Positions 1 through 9,437 of a stretch of 64,000 nt of DNA are shown in pieces. The DNA is from Neobacillus vireti (GTDB lineage Bacteria; Bacillota; Bacilli; Bacillales; Cytobacillaceae): positions 499,556-563,555 of the forward strand of contig NZ_LDNB01000007.1 in assembly GCF_001026695.1 (NCBI RefSeq). Reading direction: 5' to 3'. Position 1 is the stretch's first letter. The number at the start of each line of letters is the position of its first letter. Under the pieces are notes generated by a model. It was not told where the DNA came from and searched no databases. It saw nothing but the letters and a program-made list of their open reading frames with translations. A program made the position numbers and the translations under genes.

Positions 1-82
1 TGTTGGATATATAAAGAAAGATCATTGCTTTCAAAGTGTGAATATTTTCTCAAATATTGAACTAGTGGAGGAGGCGCAAATC

Positions 83-2230
83 ATGAATCAAAACACGATA
101 AAAAATGAACTAAATCTTCTTGTGAAAGGTCAAACAGTTCTACAAGGTTTAAACCCGTCCGTTACTCTTGATGACCATTCAAGACATGGATTAGTATTTC
201 GGAACACTTCAGAATCCACCATTCCTTCTGGAAATGGCGAGGAGAGTTATCATGAAATAATTCATGTCTTTAGCGACCAGGCGGAAGAAATTTCTCTTGC
301 CTTAAAATTTAAGATTTATCAGGACATTGTTTTTGCTTATATCGATGTAAAAATCACAAATGAGCGAATACAAAACCGACATAAATATCTTGCCCCTGAA
401 GGCGGAATTATAATTCATGTGGCAGGACTCGGACCGGTAAAAGGTTTAATGGCGAATTACCAGCATAAAGATTGGTGGACCCGTCCTCATTTTTCTACTG
501 AACTAGAAACCTTGCCAGAACGAACACAATCTTTCTTATGGAAAACGGATGAAGAATTCTATTATTATCTTTTGCCTGTTGTCGATAAAGTCTACCGGAC
601 AGAGCTTGCCGGCAGCGAACAGGGAATTGATATTAAGCTATCATCCTATGCTGGTGGGTATGATGAATGCCATACACTGGCATTTGCGATTGGAATTGGG
701 GAGAACCCTTTCGATTTATCCAAACAGACGATTGCAAATGTATTAAAGAAGCTTAACTACCCAACCTTGTTAAGAGAGAAAAAACGTTATCCAGAAATGC
801 TTGACTCTTTAGGCTGGTGCAGTTGGGATGCTTTTTACCATGAAGTAAGTGAAAATGGCATTATCGAAAAGATGGACGAACTGAGGGAGAAGGAACTTCC
901 AGTTAAATGGGTCATGATTGATGACGGCTGGCTGAGTGTAGAGGATAACCGGCTACGTTCCTTCGAAGCCGACCGGATCAAGTTTCCTAAGGGGCTTTCT
1001 TCAATCTCAACAAAATTAAAAAAGCAATATGGTGTGTCGTCGGTAGGTGTTTGGCATACGATTGCTGGTTATTGGGGAGGGGTACACCCAGAATTGGCTA
1101 AAAAGATGAGTGACAGTTTATATGAAACGAACAGTCACAAGTTTTTCCCTCATCCTGATGCAAACAAAGGGTTTAATTTTTGGGATGCATGGCATTCTGA
1201 CTTAAAGAAGCAAGGCATCGATTTTGTTAAGGTGGACAGCCAGAGTGCCGTCAATAATTTTATGATGTACCAGAAATCAATCGGTGAAGCTGCAAGGGGT
1301 GCTCACGCTTCATTAGAGGCGTCTGTTGGCATTCATTTTGACCAAGCCATCATCAATTGCATGGGAATGGCCGCTGAAAATATCTTTAACCGGCCAGCAT
1401 CGTCCGTATCCCGAAACAGTGATGATTTTGTCCCTGGGGAAGAAATCAGCTTTAAGGAGCATGCCCTTCAGAATGCTTATAATTCCTATTATCATGGAAA
1501 CTTATACTGGGGTGACTGGGATATGTTCTGGACGGACCATGAAGAGGATGTTCAAAACGCAGTATTACGAGCAGTCAGTGGCGGTCCTGTTTATTTTAGC
1601 GATCGCGTTGGCGAAACCGATACCGAGAAAATCTGGCCTCTAATTTGGGGCGACGGTAAGATTCTGCGTGCCGATCAGCCAGGACTTCCAACAGAAGACT
1701 GTTTATTTGTCAATCCAAATCATGACTTAGTTCCATTAAAGGTTTGGAATACTTCTGGGAATGCTGGTATCATTGCTGCTTTTAATATTCACCTGGAAGG
1801 AAAAGAAGTTGCTGGAAAGATTAGTCCGTCAGACATTTCATTACTGGATGGAGACAAATTCCTCGTCTATGATTTTTTTAAGAAAGAAGTAATCATGATG
1901 AGTGCCAATGAAACTTTTGAATTCAAACTGCAAAAGGGCGGGGTTGCCCTGTATTCCATCATCCCTGTTCAAGATGATGTAACTGCAATTGGACTTGTAA
2001 ATAAATATATTGTACCAAAAACAATTAGTCAAACTGATTTTATTAATAATCGGATGACGGTTCAGCTTAAAGAAGGTGGAGAATTTCTTTTCTATACGTT
2101 GCTGCCAAACCTGGAGGCAACTATCAACGGAACTGCCGCAAAAATTACCCCAATGGCTGAGTCAACCTATATGATTGACTGTTCAAAGTATACTGAAGCT
2201 GTGATTATTGATATATTTTTGGGAAAATAA
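83..2230 (+). CDS. GH36 / raffinose-synthase (Sip1)-type glycosidase
   Basis: A 715-residue protein with no signal peptide, so probably cytoplasmic. The central barrel carries WVMIDDGW (about residues 276-283) and FVKVDSQSA (about 378-386). The Asp in KVD matches the GH36 nucleophile position. A beta-sandwich-like region precedes the barrel and a C-terminal beta domain follows it. Family members are alpha-galactosidases or raffinose/stachyose synthases, but bacterial Sip1-type enzymes are poorly characterised, so the substrate is not assigned. The ATG at 83 is chosen over the in-frame codon at 38 because GGAGGAGG lies 8 nt upstream. The gene runs in the same direction as the GNAT gene and xylAB, which hints at an alpha-linked xyloside or galactoside as substrate; that is inference. 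Confidence 0.85.
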   Translation: MNQNTIKNELNLLVKGQTVLQGLNPSVTLDDHSRHGLVFRNTSESTIPSGNGEESYHEIIHVFSDQAEEISLALKFKIYQDIVFAYIDVKITNERIQNRHKYLAPEGGIIIHVAGLGPVKGLMANYQHKDWWTRPHFSTELETLPERTQSFLWKTDEEFYYYLLPVVDKVYRTELAGSEQGIDIKLSSYAGGYDECHTLAFAIGIGENPFDLSKQTIANVLKKLNYPTLLREKKRYPEMLDSLGWCSWDAFYHEVSENGIIEKMDELREKELPVKWVMIDDGWLSVEDNRLRSFEADRIKFPKGLSSISTKLKKQYGVSSVGVWHTIAGYWGGVHPELAKKMSDSLYETNSHKFFPHPDANKGFNFWDAWHSDLKKQGIDFVKVDSQSAVNNFMMYQKSIGEAARGAHASLEASVGIHFDQAIINCMGMAAENIFNRPASSVSRNSDDFVPGEEISFKEHALQNAYNSYYHGNLYWGDWDMFWTDHEEDVQNAVLRAVSGGPVYFSDRVGETDTEKIWPLIWGDGKILRADQPGLPTEDCLFVNPNHDLVPLKVWNTSGNAGIIAAFNIHLEGKEVAGKISPSDISLLDGDKFLVYDFFKKEVIMMSANETFEFKLQKGGVALYSIIPVQDDVTAIGLVNKYIVPKTISQTDFINNRMTVQLKEGGEFLFYTLLPNLEATINGTAAKITPMAESTYMIDCSKYTEAVIIDIFLGK

Positions 2231-2281
2231 ATGATAGTGACAAAAGAAGAGGAATAGTATTTAGCTTAATTAAGGGATTGG

Positions 2282-3382
2282 ATGGAGAACAAGATGGTAG
2301 AATTAAGATTACTTAAATCGGAAACTGAGTACAAACAAGCAATAATATTAGCGGATAAAATGTTTCGGGATGAGGAGCATAGCTCGATGGGGAGAGCCTT
2401 CCCGCAAGTGTTTTCACCTGAACTAAATCAATCATATGGAGCATTCATAAATAATGAATTGGTTTCCTTTATTGGTTTGGTGCCTTCTGTCATCCATCTA
2501 GGAGATGCAGAGGCTCAAGCCTATTCAATTGGCGCTGTTTGTACCCATCCAAAACATCGAAAGAAAGGCTATGCAAGCATGCTTTTAGAGAAGGTGTTTG
2601 CTCATGCCCAAAGGGCTGACGCTTCCCTTATATTTGTATCAGGCATACTGCCGATGTATATAAAAGCAGGCTGTTCTTTCTATGGGGAGGTCAATAAATA
2701 CGAAATTAATAAAGGGGATTTACTAGTAAAAGAAGGATACTCAGTTCGGGAAATTCTCCCGTACGATTGGTTTAATTTAAGAAAATTACGCCATTCACGC
2801 GCTGTTTATTTTGAACAAAGTATATATGACTTTTCCATCCTTTATCAGGCAAAAGGATTTGCAAGTATTCTTAAAATGGAACACAAGATTTTGGTCGCTG
2901 AATCGGAAAATCAAATAAAAGGATTTGTCGTTTTGGGAGTTCCAAATTCTTCTTCAGGTTCAGAAGAATTGCCATCACGAGTTATTGAATGGGGAGGAGA
3001 GCCGCATGCTATTCAATCTGTTTTAGCAGAATCTTTCCAGCACGGAATAAGTTTTCTGCAATATTCCCTTCCATTGCACGAAAGAGAGCTTAATAATATT
3101 TTAAATTTTAAAGAGAAAACAGTCGGACCTTTCCCGGGGACGATTAAAATTACTAACCTGGATTTATTGTTAAAACAATTAGAACCGTTCTTCAGTGGAA
3201 AAATCGAAATAATAAATATTGATAAAGATTACAAAAAACTTTTATACAAGCAAAAGTCAATAATCTTAAGCAATGCTGATTTAGAAAAATTAATTCTTCA
3301 AGGTGATTCAAATCTTGACCGTTTGCTCGAAGATATTTTTCCTATCCCACTTCCATTTCCGGAAGGGTTAAATTATGTCTAA
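2282..3382 (+). CDS. GNAT-family N-acetyltransferase (Eis-like, two-domain)
   Basis: A 366-residue protein whose N-terminal half is a GNAT fold. The acetyl-CoA motif A is visible as YSIGAVCTHPKHRKKGYAS (about residues 80-98). The C-terminal half is a second, poorly conserved domain, so the length fits Eis-like or two-domain GNATs better than a single 150-residue enzyme. The substrate is unknown. An in-frame ATG at 2294 with GGAG 6 nt upstream is an equally good start. The gene begins 51 nt after the glycosidase and precedes xylA by 100 nt, so it may belong to a sugar-utilisation transcript. No transcription stop is seen on either side. Confidence 0.75.
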   Translation: MENKMVELRLLKSETEYKQAIILADKMFRDEEHSSMGRAFPQVFSPELNQSYGAFINNELVSFIGLVPSVIHLGDAEAQAYSIGAVCTHPKHRKKGYASMLLEKVFAHAQRADASLIFVSGILPMYIKAGCSFYGEVNKYEINKGDLLVKEGYSVREILPYDWFNLRKLRHSRAVYFEQSIYDFSILYQAKGFASILKMEHKILVAESENQIKGFVVLGVPNSSSGSEELPSRVIEWGGEPHAIQSVLAESFQHGISFLQYSLPLHERELNNILNFKEKTVGPFPGTIKITNLDLLLKQLEPFFSGKIEIINIDKDYKKLLYKQKSIILSNADLEKLILQGDSNLDRLLEDIFPIPLPFPEGLNYV

Positions 3383-3482
3383 TCGTAAGCCTAACTGTCT
3401 TAGCAAGAAGAAATTTTGGTACCACTAGCAGGTGAATTTGTTGAAAGTTTAAATTGCATAAAACCAATAGGAGGATACCCCC

Positions 3483-4814
3483 ATGAATTATTTCGAAAGT
3501 GTGAAAAAAATCCAATTTGAAGGTACGAGATCAAAAAATCCATTATCGTTTAAGTACTATAATCCACAGGAAAAGATTAACGGAAAAACAATGGAAGAGT
3601 TGCTTCGTTTTTCTGTAGCATACTGGCATACCTTTACAGCAGATGGAACGGATCCATTTGGTGCTGGGACTGCTATCCGTCCTTGGGATCATTTAACAGG
3701 AATGGATTTAGCTAAAGCGCGTGTGGAAGCTGCCTTCGAACTTTTTGAAAAATTAGATGTTCCATTTTTCTGTTTTCACGATGTCGATATTGCTCCAGAA
3801 GGACGTACATTAAAAGAAAGCAATGAAAACCAAGATGTAATTGTTGCGATGATTAAAGAATACATGAATACAAGCAAAACAAAGCTGCTTTGGAATACGG
3901 CGAATATGTTTACCAATCCAAGATATGTTCACGGGGCAGCAACGTCATGCAATGCGGATGTATTTGCTTATTCTGCCGCTAAAGTAAAAAAAGGATTGGA
4001 AGTAGCAAAAGAACTTGGTGCCGAAAACTATGTGTTCTGGGGTGGACGTGAAGGCTATGAAACCCTTCTAAATACGGATATGGCGCTAGAACAAGACAAT
4101 TTGGCACGCTTCTTCCAAATGGCGATAGACTACGCGAAAGAAATTAGTTTGAATGTACCGTTCTTAATCGAGCCAAAACCAAAAGAGCCAACAAAACATC
4201 AATACGATTTTGATGTGGCAACAGGGTTAGCATTCTTACAAAAATACGATCTAACAAATTACTTTAAATTTAATATTGAAGCAAACCATGCCACTCTTGC
4301 AGGTCATACATTTGAGCATGAGCTAAGAACAGCTCGTATTAATGGAATGCTGGGATCAGTCGATGCGAACCAAGGTGATCCGCTTCTTGGCTGGGATACC
4401 GATGAATTCCCAACAGACTTGTATTCTACTACGCTCGCAATGTATGAAATTTTGAAAAATGGCGGTTTAGGTAAAGGCGGTCTAAACTTTGATGCGAAAG
4501 TAAGAAGGGGCTCGTTTGAACCGGAGGATCTTTTTCATGCACATATTGCCGGAATGGATAGCTTTGCTATCGGCCTAAAAGTTGCCAATAAGCTGATTGA
4601 AGATAAAGTCCTAGACGGCTTTATTGAAGATCGCTACAGCAGCTATACAAAAGGAATTGGGCTAGATATCGTTGAAGGAAGGACAAACTTCCATCAATTA
4701 GAAGCCTACGCATTGCAATTAAAAGAAATTAAAAATCAATCAGGCAGAACAGAGCGCTTAAAAGCATTGGTTAATCAATATTTACTTGAAACACTCTCTA
4801 ACGTAACGGTTTAA
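3483..4814 (+). CDS. xylA: xylose isomerase
   Basis: Converts D-xylose to D-xylulose. The 443-residue length is normal for class II enzymes. Family signatures are intact: the [10 protein letters not shown] segment with the catalytic His (about residue 100), FWGGREGYE (about 185), the metal-binding stretch [17 protein letters not shown] (about 230), and [12 protein letters not shown] followed by [17 protein letters not shown] (about 265-315). AGGAGG sits 8 nt before the ATG. xylB follows after 99 nt, separated by a perfect hairpin. No XylR gene or recognisable xyl operator is present in the 100-bp upstream gap, so control of this operon is not evident here. Confidence 0.97.
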   Translation: MNYFESVKKIQFEGTRSKNPLSFKYYNPQEKINGKTMEELLRFSVAYWHTFTADGTDPFGAGTAIRPWDHLTGMDLAKARVEAAFELFEKLDVPFFCFHDVDIAPEGRTLKESNENQDVIVAMIKEYMNTSKTKLLWNTANMFTNPRYVHGAATSCNADVFAYSAAKVKKGLEVAKELGAENYVFWGGREGYETLLNTDMALEQDNLARFFQMAIDYAKEISLNVPFLIEPKPKEPTKHQYDFDVATGLAFLQKYDLTNYFKFNIEANHATLAGHTFEHELRTARINGMLGSVDANQGDPLLGWDTDEFPTDLYSTTLAMYEILKNGGLGKGGLNFDAKVRRGSFEPEDLFHAHIAGMDSFAIGLKVANKLIEDKVLDGFIEDRYSSYTKGIGLDIVEGRTNFHQLEAYALQLKEIKNQSGRTERLKALVNQYLLETLSNVTV

Positions 4815-4853
4815 TAAAGAATTTCTACAAATTGATGAAAAATAGAATCGTAA

Positions 4854-4891
4854 AAAATGTGCTGGAAGTTTCTTTTATTCCAGCACATTTT
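4854..4891 (+). terminator. Intercistronic hairpin between xylA and xylB
   Basis: Perfect 14-bp inverted repeat (AAAATGTGCTGGAA and TTCCAGCACATTTT) with a 10-nt loop, ending 22 nt before the xylB start. The 3' arm ends in only four T residues, so it is a weak terminator, an attenuator, or an mRNA-stabilising hairpin that sets the xylA:xylB ratio. Confidence 0.65.
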
Positions 4892-4913
4892 CATAAAGAA
4901 AGGAATGATAAGG

Positions 4914-6413
4914 ATGAAATACGTAATCGGAATTGACCTTGGCACGAGTGCTGTGAAAATCTTACTCGTCAATCAAAATGGTGATGTCTGCTACGAAGTA
5001 TCAAAATCGTATCCTTTAATACTAGAAAAATCCGGTTATAGTGAACAAAATCCAGAAGAGTGGGTTGAAAAGACATCCGAAGGATTAACGGAACTTGTAA
5101 AGCAATTTCACGGTAATGTTAACGATATCGAGGGAGTTAGTTTTTCAGGACAGATGCATGGTCTAGTTTTATTAGACAAAGATTATAAAGTTTTACGAAA
5201 TGCGATTTTATGGAATGACACAAGAACAACGGAACAATGCCAGCAAATTTATCATGTCGTCGGCAAAAAACGTTTGTTAGAGATTACTAAGAATCCTGCA
5301 TTAGAAGGCTTTACCCTGCCAAAGATTCTTTGGGTAAAAGAAAATGAGCCTGAAACGTATAAACTAGCGAGCGTATTTATGCTTCCAAAGGATTATTTAC
5401 GTTTTCGGATGACTGGCAATATCCATAGCGAATTTTCAGATGCTGCCGGAACATTACTATTAAACATAAGTGAACGTAAATGGAGCACTGAAATCGTAAA
5501 TCTATTCGATATTTCACCAAACTTCTGTCCCCCATTAGTGGAATCCCGTGCCTGTGTTGGGACAATTTCTGCTGAATTTACCAAATCTACGGGATTGTCT
5601 GACACAACAAAGGTTTTTGCTGGTGGTGCAGATAATGCATGCGGCGCGATTGGTTCTGGTATTTTAACGGAAGGTAACACATTATGCAGCGTTGGTACTT
5701 CTGGGGTTGTCCTTTCATATGAAGAACAAAATGACCTTGATTTTGAGGGAAAAGTTCACTATTTTAATCATGGTGAAGAAAATGCTTACTATACAATGGG
5801 TGTTACACTTGCTGCCGGGTATAGCCTAAGCTGGTTTAAGGATACATTTGGAAAGCAGGAATCATTTGATCAGTTTTTGGAAGGGGTTGATACTATACCA
5901 GCAGGAGCTAATGGCTTGCTATTCACTCCATACATTGTCGGTGAAAGAACACCCCATGCAAATTCGAACATCCGCGGCAGCTTTATTGGAATAGATGCAT
6001 CCCATGAGAGGAAACATTTTGCCCGTTCTATTCTTGAAGGAATTACGTTCTCATTAAACGAATCGATTGAAATATTTAGAAAAAATGGTAAAACTATCGA
6101 TTCTATCGTCTCTATTGGCGGCGGTGCCAAAAATGAAATATGGCTGCAAATGCAGGCTGATATTTTTAATGCAAAAATCGAGAAATTAACAAGTGAACAG
6201 GGGCCAGGAATGGGTGCAGCGATGATAGCGGCCTATGGGTGCGGCTGGTTTCCTTCCTTAAAAGAATGTGCGCAAGAATTTATTCAACCGTCTAAAACCT
6301 ATTACCCTATACAAGAAAATGTAGAGACTTATAAAAAACTCTTTTCGATTTATCAACAAGTTTACACTCAAACAAAGGTGCTTAATGACCAATTAATAGA
6401 ATTTAGAAAATAA
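4914..6413 (+). CDS. xylB: xylulokinase
   Basis: Phosphorylates D-xylulose to xylulose-5-phosphate. The 499-residue FGGY kinase begins with the phosphate-binding IGIDLGTSAVKILLV. Other visible segments are SGQMHGLV and ILWNDTRT in the sugar-binding domain, GGADNACGAIGSG at the interdomain region, and the C-terminal GGGAKNEIWLQMQADI. The ATG at 4914 matches the xylulokinase N-terminus (MKYVIGIDLGTS). The longer in-frame extension to 4857 would run through the hairpin and is rejected. The gene works with xylA directly upstream and probably shares its transcript. Confidence 0.96.
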   Translation: MKYVIGIDLGTSAVKILLVNQNGDVCYEVSKSYPLILEKSGYSEQNPEEWVEKTSEGLTELVKQFHGNVNDIEGVSFSGQMHGLVLLDKDYKVLRNAILWNDTRTTEQCQQIYHVVGKKRLLEITKNPALEGFTLPKILWVKENEPETYKLASVFMLPKDYLRFRMTGNIHSEFSDAAGTLLLNISERKWSTEIVNLFDISPNFCPPLVESRACVGTISAEFTKSTGLSDTTKVFAGGADNACGAIGSGILTEGNTLCSVGTSGVVLSYEEQNDLDFEGKVHYFNHGEENAYYTMGVTLAAGYSLSWFKDTFGKQESFDQFLEGVDTIPAGANGLLFTPYIVGERTPHANSNIRGSFIGIDASHERKHFARSILEGITFSLNESIEIFRKNGKTIDSIVSIGGGAKNEIWLQMQADIFNAKIEKLTSEQGPGMGAAMIAAYGCGWFPSLKECAQEFIQPSKTYYPIQENVETYKKLFSIYQQVYTQTKVLNDQLIEFRK

Positions 6414-6479
6414 TTTATCGAACGGGGATTCCTCCAAACTGTGAAGCAGCGAAATTTTTCATGATAATAAAAATTAAAC

Positions 6480-6508
6480 AAAGAATAGAATTAGGAAATC
6501 TATTCTTT
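6480..6508 (+). promoter_or_regulatory. Perfect inverted repeat abutting a ribosome binding site
   Basis: Arms AAAGAATAGA and TCTATTCTTT (10 bp each) with a 9-nt loop. The 3' arm ends exactly where the GGAGG of the ThDP-enzyme gene begins (6509-6513). It could be an operator or an RNA hairpin restricting ribosome access; the sequence does not decide which. Confidence 0.6.
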
Positions 6509-6518
6509 GGAGGCAGTC

Positions 6519-8102
6519 ATGAAAGCATCAGATGCTGTAGTAAGTTGTTTGGAAAACGAAGGTGTCGAATTTGTTTTTGGGATAATAGGAAAGGAAGTCA
6601 TAGATTTAGCTGATTCTTTGTCCAGATCTGAAAAAATTAAATACATTCCCGTTCGCCATGAGCAAGGGGCTGCATTCATGGCCGATGTTTATGGGCGAAT
6701 CTCGGGGAAACCGGGTGTCTGCCTTGCAACGCTTGGACCAGGGGCCACAAACCTATTAACGGGCGTCACGAGTGCAAATTTGGACCATTCCCCGCTTATC
6801 GCTATAACCGGGCAAACAGGTCTTGAAAAGCAGCATAAACACACCCATCAGTATATTGATATCCAAAATGTTTTCGGACCTGTTACAAAATGGGCAGTAC
6901 AAATAAAAGCTGCAGAAACAATTCCTGAAATCATCAGAAAATCCTTTCGGGCTGCATGTGAAGAAAAACCTGGGGCGGTCGTGATTGAGCTGCCGGAAAA
7001 TATTGCAATGGAGAATGTGACGATGAAGCCATTAGCCGTTACAAGCCTGCCAAAAAGTGTGCCAGCGGCCGAATCCCTTAAGCAGGCGGTCCAATTGCTT
7101 AACGCAAGTAATCGCCCCTTTATCATTGTTGGGAATGAAATCATCCGCCAAGACGCCGTGAAAGAAGTCCTAATGTTTATTGAACAGCTTGGCTCACCAG
7201 TGGCACAAAGCTTTATGGCAAAAGGAATTTTACAAAAGGCACATCCGCAAAATTTTCATACCTTTGGGTTTGCTGAAAAGGATTATGTCCTTCGCGGTTT
7301 TGAGGAAGCTGATTTACTAGTGGTGATTGGCTTTGACGTGATTGAAAAGCTTCCATCGGAATGGAACAAGAAGAAGGTCCCAGTTATCCATATATCCGCT
7401 TCAGCAGCCGAAGTGGATGAATGCTATCCCGTAAAGGCAGAATTAATAGGGAATCTGAAAGTACAGCTGCCACTATTTCTATCATATGAGATCAACTCTA
7501 AGCGTTGGCTTCCATCAGGTGACTTGAAGACCCGGATAGAAGAATCATATTCGATCATTGAAAAAGCTGGCGGCAATGCTTCGTTAACCATTGAACAAAT
7601 CTTGCATGCAGTTGAAAGGGTTCAGACTGAAGAAACGATTGTTATTTCAGATGTTGGTTCACATAAAGTCTCAATTGCAAGGACCTACAAACCTGCGGAA
7701 GCGAACCAGTTAATTATCTCCAATGGATTTGCTTCGATGGGTATCGCCATACCAGGTGCAATTGGCGCCAAATTAGCAGCCCCTGAAAAAACAATTATTT
7801 GCATTATCGGGGATGGCGGAGCCTTAATGAACTTTTCTGAACTAGAGACGGCGAGGCGGCTCGGGGTGTCCTTTGTCATCGTTCTTTTGAATAATTCAAT
7901 GTTGAAGCTAGAAGTGCATACAATGGAGAAAAAGTTTGCTGATAGCTTTGGTGTTACGTTTTCTAATCCAGATTTCATTCAATTGGCTGAGGGTTACGGA
8001 GTTAGCGGGAAGAAAGTAACGAATATCTTAGGGCTTGAGGCGGCGTTAACAGAAGCAGTGAATGCGAATAATGAAATTGTACTGATTGATATCATCATGT
8101 AA
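6519..8102 (+). CDS. Thiamine-diphosphate-dependent enzyme, acetolactate synthase large-subunit-like
   Basis: A 527-residue ThDP enzyme of the acetolactate synthase/decarboxylase superfamily. The cofactor-activating Glu is present in RHEQGAAFMADVYGR (about residue 48). The central TPP/FAD-like domain is intact, and the C-terminal TPP motif GDGG...NN spans about residues 430-458. The protein is shorter than typical IlvB (about 570) and no small subunit is adjacent, so a catabolic AlsS-like or specialised lyase role is as likely as branched-chain biosynthesis. Glyoxylate carboligase is unlikely because that enzyme lacks the Glu. ATG 6519 has GGAGG 5 nt upstream. A hairpin precedes the gene and a terminator follows it, so it is probably monocistronic. 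Confidence 0.8.
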   Translation: MKASDAVVSCLENEGVEFVFGIIGKEVIDLADSLSRSEKIKYIPVRHEQGAAFMADVYGRISGKPGVCLATLGPGATNLLTGVTSANLDHSPLIAITGQTGLEKQHKHTHQYIDIQNVFGPVTKWAVQIKAAETIPEIIRKSFRAACEEKPGAVVIELPENIAMENVTMKPLAVTSLPKSVPAAESLKQAVQLLNASNRPFIIVGNEIIRQDAVKEVLMFIEQLGSPVAQSFMAKGILQKAHPQNFHTFGFAEKDYVLRGFEEADLLVVIGFDVIEKLPSEWNKKKVPVIHISASAAEVDECYPVKAELIGNLKVQLPLFLSYEINSKRWLPSGDLKTRIEESYSIIEKAGGNASLTIEQILHAVERVQTEETIVISDVGSHKVSIARTYKPAEANQLIISNGFASMGIAIPGAIGAKLAAPEKTIICIIGDGGALMNFSELETARRLGVSFVIVLLNNSMLKLEVHTMEKKFADSFGVTFSNPDFIQLAEGYGVSGKKVTNILGLEAALTEAVNANNEIVLIDIIM

Positions 8103-8129
8103 AAAGCATAGTTTTCTCTAATCAAAACA

Positions 8130-8166
8130 AAAAGAGCGGTTATCCAATAAAGGAAGCCGCTCTTTT
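8130..8166 (+). terminator. Rho-independent terminator after the ThDP gene
   Basis: AAAAGAGCGG and CCGCTCTTTT form a 10-bp stem with a 17-nt loop, ending in a T run, 27 nt after the stop codon. It faces the minus-strand mini-gene at 8208-8309. Confidence 0.85.
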
Positions 8167-8207
8167 GTGTCCCAAAACTATGGTGAATATTTAGAGTTAA
8201 TCATTCA

Positions 8208-8309
8208 TCAGTACACATAAGCAGTACCAATAATGACTAATAAAATAAACAACACCACAATTAAAGCAAAGCCATTGTGTTCTCTGTGTTCATGGTGAAA
8301 TTCAGACAT
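8208..8309 (-). CDS. YjcZ-family tiny membrane protein (33 aa)
   Basis: A 33-residue ORF beginning MSEFHHEHREHNG with a His/Glu-rich head, then a single hydrophobic segment (GFALIVVLFILLVIIGTA), ending Tyr-Val-Tyr. This layout is typical of the YjcZ/tiny-TM family of sporulation-associated Bacillus proteins. The match GFALIVVLFILLVIIG is characteristic. AGGAGGTGAT lies 6 nt before the ATG, an almost perfect anti-16S sequence. The gene stands alone between the terminators at 8130 and 8422. A sporulation link is family knowledge only; nothing in the window shows it. Confidence 0.85.
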   Translation of the reverse strand: MSEFHHEHREHNGFALIVVLFILLVIIGTAYVY

Positions 8310-8421
8310 AGTTATCACCTCCTAGTCAAATAATTACATTTTATGCTTGTCACCTTGGAAAGGAATGGACAAACGTAAGGGTAAAAGAAAATATGTTTTG
8401 AGATTTTTTAAAAATCAAAAA

Positions 8422-8460
8422 AGGCTGATTCAAAGTAAGCATTTCACTTTGAATCAGCCT
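8422..8460 (-). terminator. Terminator of the minus-strand esterase gene
   Basis: Perfect 15-bp stem (AGGCTGATTCAAAGT and ACTTTGAATCAGCCT) with a 9-nt loop. On the minus strand it is followed by a T-rich tail, 10 nt after the stop of the gene at 8471. Confidence 0.9.
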
Positions 8461-8470
8461 AAATTAATTA

Positions 8471-9331
8471 TTAACTTAAATGCTCTTTTAAAAAGGTAAT
8501 TACATCATCAAACGCTTTTTGAACAATCGGGTTTTGCCAATCCTCGTCGAACACATGCTTGCCATTTGGAATCGTAATTAAGCTGCATTCTACTCCAGCT
8601 TTGGCTAACGCCTCGGACATTTGCACCGATTGTTCATAAGGGACATCTTCATCCATTGTTCCGTGCAAAAGAAGTGTAGGAGGAAAATCAGTACTTGCAA
8701 AGTTTATCGGACAAAATTGGGAAAGCTCTTCCTTATTACGGGTGTCGCTTATTTCTTCAATCCATACGCCATTTTGTCTGGCGTACATATAGATGGCATA
8801 ACGTTTTTGAATCGGACCGACGGTAATAATTTCGTTTGAAACGAGCATTTTTGCAAGTTCCTTGGGAACAGTGGTCATGTTTTGATAGTGAGGGCTAGGT
8901 TTCATTGCCCAATCGCCGGTGATATCACCATAGCCATAAAAAGAAACAATTGCCTGGGGCTTTTTCTTGAAAGTTCCCGATAGTAAGGCAAGATAGCCGC
9001 CTGCTGAGCCTCCAATTACAGCTATTCTTTCTGGGTCATATTCAAATTCCTTGACACCTTCGTTTTCAACCCAAGAAAGGGCAGCAGCAATATCAGCTTT
9101 GATTTCTGGCAGCTTCGTCTCAGGAGCAAGCCGATAATCGATGGAGAATACATTAAAACCAGCTTGATGATAAATTTCAATTTGTTCGGTTTTCATATCT
9201 TCCCTCGATCCCCAAAAGAGGCCGCCGCCATGGATATAAACAATGACTGGGCGATGCTGTTGAGAAGTAGGATAAAAATCTCCTTTTATTTCATAACGAT
9301 CTGCTTTTTTATAAACAATGGTTGTTTTCAT
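8471..9331 (-). CDS. Alpha/beta hydrolase (abhydrolase_3 / esterase-like)
   Basis: A 286-residue cytoplasmic hydrolase without a signal peptide. It has the oxyanion HGGG motif (YIHGGGLFWGS, about residues 32-42), a nucleophile elbow GGSAGGY (about 106-112), an acid segment HGTMDEDVPYEQS (about 225) and a C-terminal GKHVFDE His. This is the hormone-sensitive-lipase/BD-FAE class acting on small carboxyl esters or amides; the substrate is unknown. It is monocistronic, with its own terminator. Upstream (9438-9455) lies an 18-bp near-palindrome also found before allC, so it may be co-regulated with purine catabolism; that is inference from the shared site. Confidence 0.85.
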   Translation of the reverse strand: MKTTIVYKKADRYEIKGDFYPTSQQHRPVIVYIHGGGLFWGSREDMKTEQIEIYHQAGFNVFSIDYRLAPETKLPEIKADIAAALSWVENEGVKEFEYDPERIAVIGGSAGGYLALLSGTFKKKPQAIVSFYGYGDITGDWAMKPSPHYQNMTTVPKELAKMLVSNEIITVGPIQKRYAIYMYARQNGVWIEEISDTRNKEELSQFCPINFASTDFPPTLLLHGTMDEDVPYEQSVQMSEALAKAGVECSLITIPNGKHVFDEDWQNPIVQKAFDDVITFLKEHLS

Positions 9332-9437
9332 CTTGATGCTTCACACACTTTCATTAAAGTAAATTCATCTATTTATTATAGTATAATAAAAAAAAGTTAA
9401 AGTTTCTTAGTATTATTTGCTAAAAAGATTAATTCAA

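Noticed and set aside
6519-8102. Glyoxylate carboligase, linking the ThDP enzyme to the allantoin block
   Set aside because: The cofactor-activating Glu is present in RHEQGAAF, whereas glyoxylate carboligase lacks it, and the gene is separated from the block by terminators.
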